Assembly (NCBI GenBank): GCA_964522445.1
Contig: CAZFUY010000128.1
Span: 1 to 6,916, forward strand
Origin: CAZFUY01 sp964522445
Lineage (GTDB): Bacteria; Pseudomonadota; Gammaproteobacteria; SZUA-229
Reading direction: 5' to 3'
Length of the DNA: 6,916 bases
Shown here: one piece after another, positions 1-5,083 of the stretch
Layout of the letters: every line of letters begins with the position of its first letter
Numbering within the stretch: position 1 is the first letter of the stretch
Notes under the pieces: generated by a model
What the model saw: the letters and a program-made list of their open reading frames with translations, nothing else
Database searches by the model: none
What the model was told of the DNA's origin: nothing
Translations under genes and position numbers: made by a program

Positions 1-47
1 TGGTAGTGTGGGGTCTCCCCATGTGAGAGTAGGACACTGCCAGGATT
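1..47 (+). rRNA. rrf: 5S ribosomal RNA, 3' end (partial)
   Basis: The first bases match the conserved 3' third of gammaproteobacterial 5S rRNA: the run GTGGGGTCTCCCCATG, then GAGAGTAGG, and the closing helix strand CTGCCAGG. The 5' part lies outside the window. The exact 3' end is set by analogy with E. coli 5S, which ends a few bases after GCCAGG, so it is uncertain by 2-3 bases. It marks the end of an rRNA operon transcribed towards the right. A terminator follows 11 bases later. Confidence 0.95.
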
Positions 48-55
48 TAATACCT
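37..55 (+). repeat. Direct repeat copy 1: 5S 3' end plus flank
   Basis: The 19-mer CTGCCAGGATTTAATACCT is present here as the true 5S end and recurs exactly at 224-242. Both copies are followed by A-rich sequence leading into a terminator hairpin. It is either a remnant of a tandem second 5S gene or a duplication made by an insertion between the copies. Confidence 0.85.
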
Positions 56-90
56 AAAATACCCAGTTCAGATGGACTGGGTATTTTTTT
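56..90 (+). terminator. Intrinsic terminator of the rRNA operon
   Basis: The stem ATACCCAGT (59-67) pairs perfectly with ACTGGGTAT (76-84). It can be extended inward by T-G and C-G pairs, leaving a 4-nt AGAT loop, and outward through A-T pairs. A T run (84-90) follows directly. Position and form are what is expected at the end of an rrn operon. Confidence 0.9.
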
Positions 91-122
91 GTCTGAAAAT
101 CAGGTTTACAGCAGTATCCTAA

Positions 123-219
123 GCCATGAGTGGCTATCGCCACGCTGAATTGCGTGTCCTCTCGGCAACTGCTCCTGCGTTGCTCTACTGCCTACTTCCA
201 TGTAGGTATTCACACGCAA
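123..219. repeat. Foldback interspersed-type repeat between the two 5S-end copies
   Basis: The segment is dense in inverted repeats. GCCA/TGGC (123-126/131-134) competes with GTGGC/GCCAC (130-134/139-143). TTGCGTGT (150-157) pairs perfectly with ACACGCAA (212-219). That outer stem encloses GCAAC/GTTGC (165-169/179-183) and CCTAC/GTAGG (191-195/202-206). Such multi-hairpin intergenic sequence is typical of dispersed REP-like repeats in gammaproteobacteria. From memory, the bottom strand resembles families containing GAGCAACGCAGGAGC, which I could not check. Copy number in the genome is unknown from one window. Confidence 0.6.
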
Positions 220-223
220 GAAC

Positions 224-242
224 CTGCCAGGATTTAATACCT
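224..242 (+). repeat. Direct repeat copy 2: orphan 5S 3'-end flank
   Basis: Exact 19-bp copy of 37-55. The sequence immediately upstream (AGAAC) is not 5S-like beyond a base or two, so only the last bases of a 5S gene and its 3' flank are present. A separate terminator hairpin follows at once, as after the genuine 5S end. Confidence 0.85.
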
Positions 243-243
243 G

Positions 244-280
244 AAAGCCCTTGTTGATGAGATCAGCAGGGGCTTTTCTT
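244..280 (+). terminator. Second intrinsic terminator after the orphan 5S flank
   Basis: AAAGCCCTTGTTGAT (244-258) pairs with ATCAGCAGGGGCTTT (262-276) over 15 bp, including a few G-T pairs, around a 3-nt GAG loop, followed by TCTTT. It is a strong hairpin with a short, interrupted T tract. Its position after a copy of the 5S 3' end suggests it once ended the rrn transcript or a second 5S copy. Today it would act as a back-up terminator. Confidence 0.75.
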
Positions 281-373
281 TGGATAAAATAAACTCAACG
301 GACTGAAAGTCCATAGGTTGTTAAATTGCACGCAAATCTGACCCACTACTATAGGGGGGCACTCCAGTTATTT
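281..373. other. Non-coding spacer with one small hairpin
   Basis: No gene is visible here. The only local structure is a 5-bp hairpin GGACT/AGTCC (300-304/308-312). GTTAAA plus TGCAC (about 319-331) reappears inverted at about 473-487, in GTGCA plus TTTAAC. This hints that the palindrome at 374-445 belongs to a larger, eroded symmetrical element of about 170 bp. Confidence 0.4.
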
Positions 374-445
374 TGTCATCCCGAGCGCAGTCGAGGGATC
401 TTGATCTTTACAATACAAGATCCCTCGACTGCGCTCGGGATGACA
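374..445. repeat. Perfect 30-bp inverted repeat with 12-nt loop
   Basis: The left arm (374-403, beginning TGTCATCCCGAGCGCAGTCG) and right arm (416-445) are exact reverse complements, 30 of 30, separated by 12 bases. Imperfect pairing continues outward: ACTCCAGT (361-368) against ACTAGAGT (453-460). GC content is well above the flanks. Short GTCATCCCGAGCG-type palindromes are widely scattered in proteobacterial genomes (recollection, not searched). No T run follows on either strand, so a role as a simple intrinsic terminator is not supported. Confidence 0.9.
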
Positions 446-462
446 TAAAAACACTAGAGTCT

Positions 463-477
463 TGCACTAAAAGTGCA
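463..477. repeat. Small hairpin TGCACT/AGTGCA
   Basis: TGCACT (463-468) and AGTGCA (472-477) form a perfect 6-bp stem with an AAA loop, directly outside the large palindrome. No T tract follows beyond GGTTTT, so a terminator role is weak. It may be part of the larger repeated element. Confidence 0.45.
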
Positions 478-517
478 TGGTTTTAACTAGCGTACTGGGA
501 TAATAAAAAGCATTTTT

Positions 518-600
518 ACCACAGGGGGGTGTAGAGATTTCTTATGATTTGCGCTGTGCGCCAATAGATAACAGTAGATTTTCTCTATGCCCCCTGTGGT
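518..600. repeat. 83-bp palindromic element with ACCACAGGGGG ends
   Basis: The ends ACCACAGGGGG (518-528) and CCCCCTGTGGT (590-600) are perfect 11-bp inverted repeats. After a short asymmetric bulge a second stem follows, TAGAGA (532-537) with TCTCTA (582-587). Inside lies a tight hairpin GCGC-TGT-GCGC (551-561). The arrangement fits either a miniature mobile element or a structured RNA or protein-binding site. No convincing target-site duplication flanks it. The T run after TCTATG is too far from the stem end for a standard terminator. Confidence 0.75.
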
Positions 601-640
601 TCATGATCTTTATCTTTTGATTGCAGAAATAAATTTGAAA

Positions 641-669
641 TTATCAGCAAATTTTAAAAAATTTATACA
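641..669 (+). promoter_or_regulatory. Possible promoter of the diguanylate cyclase gene
   Basis: TTATCA (641-646) and TATACA (664-669) are separated by 17 bp. Each matches 4 of 6 bases of the sigma-70 consensus, and the surroundings are very AT-rich. It would give a leader of about 15-20 nt before the ATG at 693. AT-rich DNA yields such matches easily, so this is tentative. Confidence 0.3.
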
Positions 670-692
670 ATTCTTTCTGCAGTAATTTTCTT

Positions 693-1823
693 ATGATATA
701 CACTCCAGAGATGGAACAAACCATCTATAAAGAAAATTGTCTTTTAAAGCGAAAACTTGATAGTTTACTTAGACAGGCTCGCACCAATGAGAAAAAGCAG
801 GAGCTATTTGATTCCTTTGGATTTGAAATTATAAGCTCCAGTACTCCCGCTCAATTGCGTGATCTTATATTGTTTCAGATGCAGGCACGGTTTCAGTTAC
901 AGGATGTTGTTCTATGTCTTGTTGATCATGACTGTGATACAGAGCGTTTGTTTTATGGATATGATGAAGAGGCCAGGCAGGTTTTTTCTAATAAGCTTAT
1001 TATTCTGGATATTGAGACAGACAAAGATAAGATAGAATCACTCACCAGTTTTCCGCAGTTGGGGCCGAAAGTTCTTACTATTTATAGTGATTTTCTTTCC
1101 GGTATTGATTCCATTGAGCAATCTAAAAGTGCAGCTTTATTGCCACTTGTTCGAAGTGAGAAAATTATTGGTGCATTGATATTGGTTAGCTGTGATGAAA
1201 GTCGCTATCAATCAGGGCATGGAACGGCATTTTTAAGAAAATTATCAGCCATGACGGCAGTTGCTATTGAAAACTGCCTTAACCAGCAGCGGCTTAAAGA
1301 GATTGGTTATCAGGATGTTTTAACTCAGGCTTATAATCGTCGTTATTTTGATTTACGTTTTAAGGATGAAATAGAGCGTAGTTTGAGGCAAAAAGAAGAT
1401 CTTGCCTGTATGTTTCTAGATGTGGATTTTTTCAAAAAAGTTAATGACACCTATGGTCACCATATAGGTGATCTTGTTTTAATGAAAATGGTTGCTTTAA
1501 TAAAGGAACAGGTTAGAGCCTGTGATATTGTGGCTCGTTATGGAGGTGAAGAATTTGTTGTTGCATTACCTGCAACAAATATTCATGTTGCCCATGAAAT
1601 AGCAGAGCGGTTACGTGCTGTTATTCATTCGGAAACGCATGCTTTTTATGATAAAGAGTTAAAAATAACTATCTCTATAGGTTTAACCGTTTTGCATGAT
1701 ATTAAAAAAAATGATCAGAAAGATTCAGGTGAAATTGCAAAGATCATGCTTGATAATGCAGATAAAGCCTTATATATAGCGAAGGCAAACGGTAGAAACC
1801 AGGTTGTTATTTATTCTATTTAA
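693..1823 (+). CDS. GAF/DUF484-like diguanylate cyclase (GGDEF)
   Basis: Likely makes cyclic di-GMP from two GTP in the cytoplasm. Residues 7-35 form a charged helix. About 35-200 look like a GAF or DUF484-type sensory domain (for example PLVRSEKIIGALILVS near 151-166, then AIENCLNQQRL). A GGDEF domain fills about 205-376. The active-site motif is GGEEF (284-288), with metal/substrate residues in FLDVDFFKKVND (241-252), so catalysis should be intact. The inhibitory I-site RACD (275-278) sits exactly five residues before GGEEF, predicting product feedback. There is no transmembrane segment and no EAL or HD-GYP domain, so it is a soluble, synthesis-only enzyme. The start at 693 is the first ATG after an in-frame stop at 636, but it has no clear Shine-Dalgarno; M7 at 711 is an alternative. 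The gene converges on the pilZ-pomB-pomA operon with 14 bp between stops. The input signal is unknown. Confidence 0.93.
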   Translation: MIYTPEMEQTIYKENCLLKRKLDSLLRQARTNEKKQELFDSFGFEIISSSTPAQLRDLILFQMQARFQLQDVVLCLVDHDCDTERLFYGYDEEARQVFSNKLIILDIETDKDKIESLTSFPQLGPKVLTIYSDFLSGIDSIEQSKSAALLPLVRSEKIIGALILVSCDESRYQSGHGTAFLRKLSAMTAVAIENCLNQQRLKEIGYQDVLTQAYNRRYFDLRFKDEIERSLRQKEDLACMFLDVDFFKKVNDTYGHHIGDLVLMKMVALIKEQVRACDIVARYGGEEFVVALPATNIHVAHEIAERLRAVIHSETHAFYDKELKITISIGLTVLHDIKKNDQKDSGEIAKIMLDNADKALYIAKANGRNQVVIYSI

Positions 1824-1836
1824 CTAGTTGTTAAAT
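1818..1836. other. Weak AT-rich hairpin between convergent genes
   Basis: ATTTAAC (1818-1824) pairs with GTTAAAT (1830-1836) over a 5-nt loop. The stem overlaps the stop codon of the cyclase gene. It has only one G-C pair and no T run on either side, so it is a poor terminator. No other terminator is visible between the convergent genes. Confidence 0.4.
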
Positions 1837-1837
1837 A

Positions 1838-2443
1838 CTATTCGTTGTCTAGTTCGTCTTCAGAACGCTGGCGTAATTCCTGCATTTGTTTATTTAGATT
1901 ATGTTTTATCATTAGCTCCTGATCATCATATCGAATATGTTCAAAATCAATGCAGATGATGTTATTTTTTCTTTGTTCGTCGGATTGCAGGCAGTGCTGA
2001 ACTTTGCCATAAATAACAACACCAATTTTTTCTGGTAATAAAATTATTTTAAGTTTCATTCCCTGGCCGTCTTTCGGTTTTTCGTTGCATTGAAAAGCAA
2101 TGCCTGATGCGCTCAAGTTTACTTTTATTGTGTTGCCATCAGCGCAGGGGTTTTCATCTTCTAATAATTGCTGACCAAGAGAGTCTATTTTCTGGTTTAG
2201 TAAATCAAGATATTGTCCAATTTCTGGTGATGAGTGTTTTATGCTGTTAAGCATGGGATTGTATTCGTTATTAAGTGATGCGAAGTTGGCGCTTAAAGAA
2301 AAAGCAGATTGTTTTATTTTAGCTAATTCTTCAGGCGCATTATTATATTCTTCTTCAGAAATTATTTCATAGTCGAGACATATTTCATCTTCTATTCTGA
2401 AGAAGCGTCTGCGTTCATTGTTATCTTTTTCTTTGTCAGTCAT
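1838..2443 (-). CDS. PilZ-domain protein, putative c-di-GMP receptor
   Basis: A cytoplasmic protein of 201 aa whose two c-di-GMP-binding half-motifs can both be seen: RRFFR (12-16, the RxxxR arginines) and NLSASG (109-114, the NxSxxG motif), followed by beta-strand-like sequence to about 168. In usual PilZ domains these motifs lie a few tens of residues apart; here about 92 residues separate them. The insert (about 30-100) is acidic and looks largely helical, recalling the atypical tetramer-forming PilZ proteins with a long helix. The C-terminal 30 residues are charged and helical. It is the last gene of pomA-pomB-pilZ, 10 bp after pomB, with only a weak GAAAAGA ribosome site. YcgR/FlgZ-type PilZ proteins act on flagellar stators, so by context this may couple c-di-GMP level to PomAB activity. 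That role is inferred. Confidence 0.85.
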   Translation of the reverse strand: MTDKEKDNNERRRFFRIEDEICLDYEIISEEEYNNAPEELAKIKQSAFSLSANFASLNNEYNPMLNSIKHSSPEIGQYLDLLNQKIDSLGQQLLEDENPCADGNTIKVNLSASGIAFQCNEKPKDGQGMKLKIILLPEKIGVVIYGKVQHCLQSDEQRKNNIICIDFEHIRYDDQELMIKHNLNKQMQELRQRSEDELDNE

Positions 2444-2453
2444 GATCTTTTCA

Positions 2454-3296
2454 TTATTCAGAGAATTTTATAAGTGAGGGTATAACGCGTATAGGTTCCT
2501 TTTCTTTTACAATGATAATCTCTACTCTTCTATTTATTGCTCTATTTTGTGAGGTTGTATTTGGTACAAGCGGCTGAGTATCTGCATGCCCCTGAATAAC
2601 AAAGCGCTTGTTAGGTATTTTTTTTATTTTTAATATAGCATTTAAAATTGATACTGCTCGAGCGGATGATAACTCCCAGTTAGAGTGAAATCTAAAAGTG
2701 GAGATAGGGATGTTATCAGTGTGCCCTGCGATTTGAATTTTCCCATTTAGATCTTCAAGCGCTTTAACAATTTCTTTAATAACTGATTCAAAACCGGGTC
2801 GTAGTCGTGCGCTACCTGATGGGAAAGACCCCTTTTCTCTTATGCGTATCGTTGTTCGTTTGTTATCGCCAACAACTTCGATTTCGCCTTTGCCTATTTG
2901 TTTGCTGAGTGCTTTTTTTAATTTTTCCAGACGGCGTTCAATTTTTTCTTTCTCTGTACCGCCTTCTCCTTTGCCTTTATTAAAATCCAGATTGTTTTTA
3001 CGGTCATCAGTGGTGTGCTGGCGCATGACCTTAAGTGCAGTGGGTGTTGGGCGACCAGGACTGAATTCTTTTGCGATGATACTTGTGCCTTTTGGGATTG
3101 TTTTGGTTTTTATATCTCGCTGCACACCAAAAGCCTGAGCCATTGAACCTGCAAGTTGTTTAAATTTTAAAGCATCCATTTCAGAGAAGGAGAGCAATAA
3201 TACGAAGAAGCACATTAGCAGGGACATAAGGTCTGCAAATGTTGCAAGCCAGGCGGGTGGACAGGTGGGGCATTTGACTTCTTCTTCGTCATCCAT
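2454..3296 (-). CDS. pomB: Flagellar stator protein PomB/MotB (Na+-type)
   Basis: Forms the ion-conducting stator with PomA and anchors it to peptidoglycan. The N-terminus is PomB-like: a short acidic cytoplasmic tail, then one transmembrane helix (about 17-37) containing FADLMSLLMCFFVLLLSFSE, with D22 as the ion-binding aspartate. The plug/linker region follows (EMDALKFKQLAGSM, 39-52; IPKGTSIIAKEF, 67-78). A charged linker precedes an OmpA-like peptidoglycan-binding domain (about 150-262) with GHTDN (191-195), SNWELSSARA (205-214) and NRAINRRVEI (251-260). At 280 aa it is shorter than Vibrio PomB (about 315), mainly in the linker. It lies 12 bp after pomA and 10 bp before the pilZ gene. No good Shine-Dalgarno precedes its ATG, so translational coupling to pomA is likely. 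Confidence 0.95.
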   Translation of the reverse strand: MDDEEEVKCPTCPPAWLATFADLMSLLMCFFVLLLSFSEMDALKFKQLAGSMAQAFGVQRDIKTKTIPKGTSIIAKEFSPGRPTPTALKVMRQHTTDDRKNNLDFNKGKGEGGTEKEKIERRLEKLKKALSKQIGKGEIEVVGDNKRTTIRIREKGSFPSGSARLRPGFESVIKEIVKALEDLNGKIQIAGHTDNIPISTFRFHSNWELSSARAVSILNAILKIKKIPNKRFVIQGHADTQPLVPNTTSQNRAINRRVEIIIVKEKEPIRVIPSLIKFSE

Positions 3297-3308
3297 CGCT
3301 AGTTGATG

Positions 3309-4082
3309 CTATTCAGCATTGCCTTCTTCATTGTCTAAATTGCGTTGTCCTTCGGGTAAAAATGCTTTTAGTAGTTCTTCCAGTATTCTGGGGTTCATGC
3401 CTTCCTGAATGCCGCTGATGGTTTCTAATATAAGGGTTCGGTTGGTTTTTTCTTCCTGTGTTCTAAGGCTTAATTTTTCTGCAAGAGGCAGGGCAAAAGT
3501 ATTGGAAATAACAGCGCCATATAATGTGGTAAGTAATGCAACGGCCATTGAAGGGCCGATAGTTTTAGGGTCGTCCATATTGGCAAGCATTTGTACCAGG
3601 CCGATGAGTGTACCAATCATTCCCATTGCAGGAGCGATATCACCCAGTGCTGTAAATATTTTCTGCCCTGTTTCATGGCGTTGAATGGTCAGGCTAATAT
3701 CTTTACTTAGCATTTTACGAACAAGGTCTGGAGGGTGGCCATCGACACAGAGCTGAATGCCTTTATTTAAAAATGGATTATCAATTTCCTGAGACTCAAG
3801 TGCCATCATGCCTTCTTTACGAGCAATATTGGCCAGCATGACAGCTTGTTCTATAAGTTCGGTTGCATCTGTAGCTTTATGAATAAAACCTTTAGCTGCA
3901 ACTTTGAATGCGCCAAAAAATTGTGACAGAGTAAACTGCATCAGCACAACGGCAACACTGCCCCCAATAACAATGAGCAATGAAGGTGGGTTGACGAATA
4001 GCATAAAAGAGCCGCCAGTAAGAATGGCCCCCATAATAAAACCCAAAGCAATAACAAGCCCTAACAGGGTAGCTAAATCCAC
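3309..4082 (-). CDS. pomA: Flagellar stator protein PomA/MotA (Na+-type)
   Basis: Inner-membrane stator subunit that generates flagellar torque by passing ions with PomB. The protein (257 aa) aligns with Vibrio PomA without renumbering as I recall that sequence: MDLATLLGL start, cytoplasmic charges R88, E96 and R232, GDIAPAMGMIGTLIGL (147-162) and AVALLTTLYGA (180-190). Four transmembrane segments lie near 5-25, 33-53, 150-170 and 178-200. T158 and T186, linked to sodium use in PomA, are both present, which predicts Na+ rather than H+ drive. The start codon is GTG (4082-4080), fixed by an AGGAG five bases upstream. It is the first gene of pomA-pomB-pilZ and is read divergently from birA. Confidence 0.95.
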   Translation of the reverse strand: MDLATLLGLVIALGFIMGAILTGGSFMLFVNPPSLLIVIGGSVAVVLMQFTLSQFFGAFKVAAKGFIHKATDATELIEQAVMLANIARKEGMMALESQEIDNPFLNKGIQLCVDGHPPDLVRKMLSKDISLTIQRHETGQKIFTALGDIAPAMGMIGTLIGLVQMLANMDDPKTIGPSMAVALLTTLYGAVISNTFALPLAEKLSLRTQEEKTNRTLILETISGIQEGMNPRILEELLKAFLPEGQRNLDNEEGNAE

Positions 4083-4087
4083 GTTTA

Positions 4088-4092
4088 CTCCT
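4088..4092 (-). promoter_or_regulatory. Ribosome binding site deciding the GTG start of pomA
   Basis: On the minus strand AGGAG ends five bases before GTG at 4082. It is the clearest Shine-Dalgarno in the operon and supports GTG as the start, which gives the expected PomA N-terminus MDLATLLGL. Confidence 0.75.
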
Positions 4093-4178
4093 AGTGTGTC
4101 CCCGAATATGATATTGAAATGTTATTATGCCTGTGTGTTAGAAATCCCTAATTTCTGCAACTGCATCGCTGTAGAGTT

Positions 4179-4195
4179 CGATATAAAATATATCG
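4179..4195. promoter_or_regulatory. 17-bp palindrome CGATATA-AAA-TATATCG, possible operator
   Basis: CGATATA (4179-4185) and TATATCG (4189-4195) are perfect inverted repeats with a 3-bp centre, in the middle of the divergent pomA/birA gap. The right arm covers the putative sigma-28 -10 box, and TATAAA (4182-4187) could serve as a -10 towards birA, although no good -35 is seen for it. A regulator binding here could affect one or both operons. No known operator is recognised, and AT-rich palindromes arise readily. Confidence 0.4.
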
Positions 4196-4216
4196 GAAAC
4201 TTACAGGTTTTCTTTA
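4190..4216 (-). promoter_or_regulatory. Sigma-28 (FliA)-like promoter for pomA-pomB-pilZ
   Basis: Read on the minus strand: TAAAGAAA (4216-4209), 11 bases, then TCCGATAT (4197-4190). The flagellar sigma-28 consensus is TAAAGTTT-N11-GCCGATAA, so the -35 matches 5 of 8 and the -10 matches 6 of 8 with exact spacing. Stator genes are classic late flagellar, FliA-dependent genes. Transcription would begin near 4183, giving a leader of about 100 nt. The -10 element lies inside a palindrome (4179-4195). Confidence 0.5.
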
Positions 4217-4264
4217 GCTATGAGTGTAGACAATTTAGCTGAATAGTACAGGTGGATTAACTTA

Positions 4265-5083
4265 ATGAATAATGTAGCTGATGAATGTGAGGCATTAAAC
4301 TGGGCAAATATCAGTAGCCAGATTGATGCAAAGCAGCTATTTCATATTAAAGGCTCAACAGTAGTTGCAAGCATTGCATCAACAAATGACTGGGCAATGG
4401 CACAATTTCAGGATGGCAGAGTGCCTTCGGTTTGTTTTGCAGAGCAGCAAACACAGGGTCGGGGCCGTAATGGGCGGAGCTGGGTTTCTCCACCGGCACA
4501 GAATATATACATGAGCCTTGCGTGGACGTTTGGATTTGTTGCAGATGAATTACATGGTTTAGGTTTGGCTATAGGGGTCGTTATAGTCAGGTTGTTAAAG
4601 AAGTATGGAATAAATGCGCAACTAAAATGGCCTAATGATGTTCTGGTTGACGGTAAAAAAATTGCAGGCATTTTAATTGAGTCTCGAATTAGGGCAAATA
4701 GAAGTATCAGTGTAGTAATTGGGATTGGCTTAAATATTGATATGCAGATTATGTCAGCTGAGCAAATTGATCAGCAATGGACTGATATGAAGCGTGAAGT
4801 GAATCTACAAAAAAATATTAGTAGAAATCAGGTTGCAGGTTTGCTTTTATCAAATATTTTAAAAGCATGTGAAGATTATGGGGTGTATGGTTTTAGTGCG
4901 TATAAAGATGAATGGCAGGGTTATGATATTTGCAGGCAGGTAGAGCTGGAAATCATAACAGCAGATGGTGTTATCTACGGAAAAGGTTTGGGAATAACGG
5001 ATAATGGTGCTCTGCGAGTTATGTCTGCTGGGCAGGAAAGAGTTTTTTATGCGGCAGATGTCAGTATCAGGGTGAAGCAATAA
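4265..5083 (+). CDS. birA: Biotin--[acetyl-CoA carboxylase] ligase, without HTH domain
   Basis: Activates biotin with ATP to biotinyl-5'-AMP and attaches it to the carrier lysine of AccB. The catalytic domain has STNDW (39-43, biotin ligase STN motif), GRGRNGRSW (66-74, biotinyl-AMP loop), KWPNDVLVDGKKIAGILIE (119-137) and GIGLNI (152-157). The C-terminal beta domain runs from about 220 to 272. The E. coli protein (321 aa) has an N-terminal winged helix that represses bio genes. Here only about 35 residues precede STN, and an in-frame TAG at 4244 excludes a longer form, so this is a ligase-only (group I) enzyme. AGGTGG at 4250-4255 supports the ATG at 4265. It is the first gene of birA-coaX-SPOR, and its TAA overlaps the coaX ATG by one base. 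Confidence 0.95.
   Translation: MNNVADECEALNWANISSQIDAKQLFHIKGSTVVASIASTNDWAMAQFQDGRVPSVCFAEQQTQGRGRNGRSWVSPPAQNIYMSLAWTFGFVADELHGLGLAIGVVIVRLLKKYGINAQLKWPNDVLVDGKKIAGILIESRIRANRSISVVIGIGLNIDMQIMSAEQIDQQWTDMKREVNLQKNISRNQVAGLLLSNILKACEDYGVYGFSAYKDEWQGYDICRQVELEIITADGVIYGKGLGITDNGALRVMSAGQERVFYAADVSIRVKQ

Noticed and set aside
126..257. 43-codon ATG open frame in the 5S-flank repeat region
   Set aside because: It runs through the foldback repeat, the duplicated 5S flank and into the terminator stem, with no ribosome binding site. It is an accident of repeat sequence.
340..360. ACTATAGGG-like sequence resembling a T7-type phage promoter
   Set aside because: Only the ACTATAGGG core is similar, the upstream part does not match, and there is no phage gene nearby.
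374..445. Large palindrome as an intrinsic terminator
   Set aside because: There is no T run after the stem on either strand, and the stem is far longer than typical terminators.
601..2450. 11-bp match TCATGATCTTT at 601-611 and 2440-2450
   Set aside because: A match of this length is expected by chance in a window of this size, and one copy overlaps the pilZ start codon.
2842..3138. Plus-strand open frame inside pomB
   Set aside because: It is antisense to a well-matched PomB sequence, low in recognisable domains, and explained by codon bias on the opposite strand.
3409..4242. Plus-strand open frames inside and beside pomA (3409-3684, 3904-4242)
   Set aside because: Both are antisense to clearly conserved PomA coding sequence and show no family features; the second runs into the promoter gap.
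4408..5080. Minus-strand open frames inside birA (4408-4671, 4859-5080)
   Set aside because: Antisense shadows of birA without ribosome sites or motifs.
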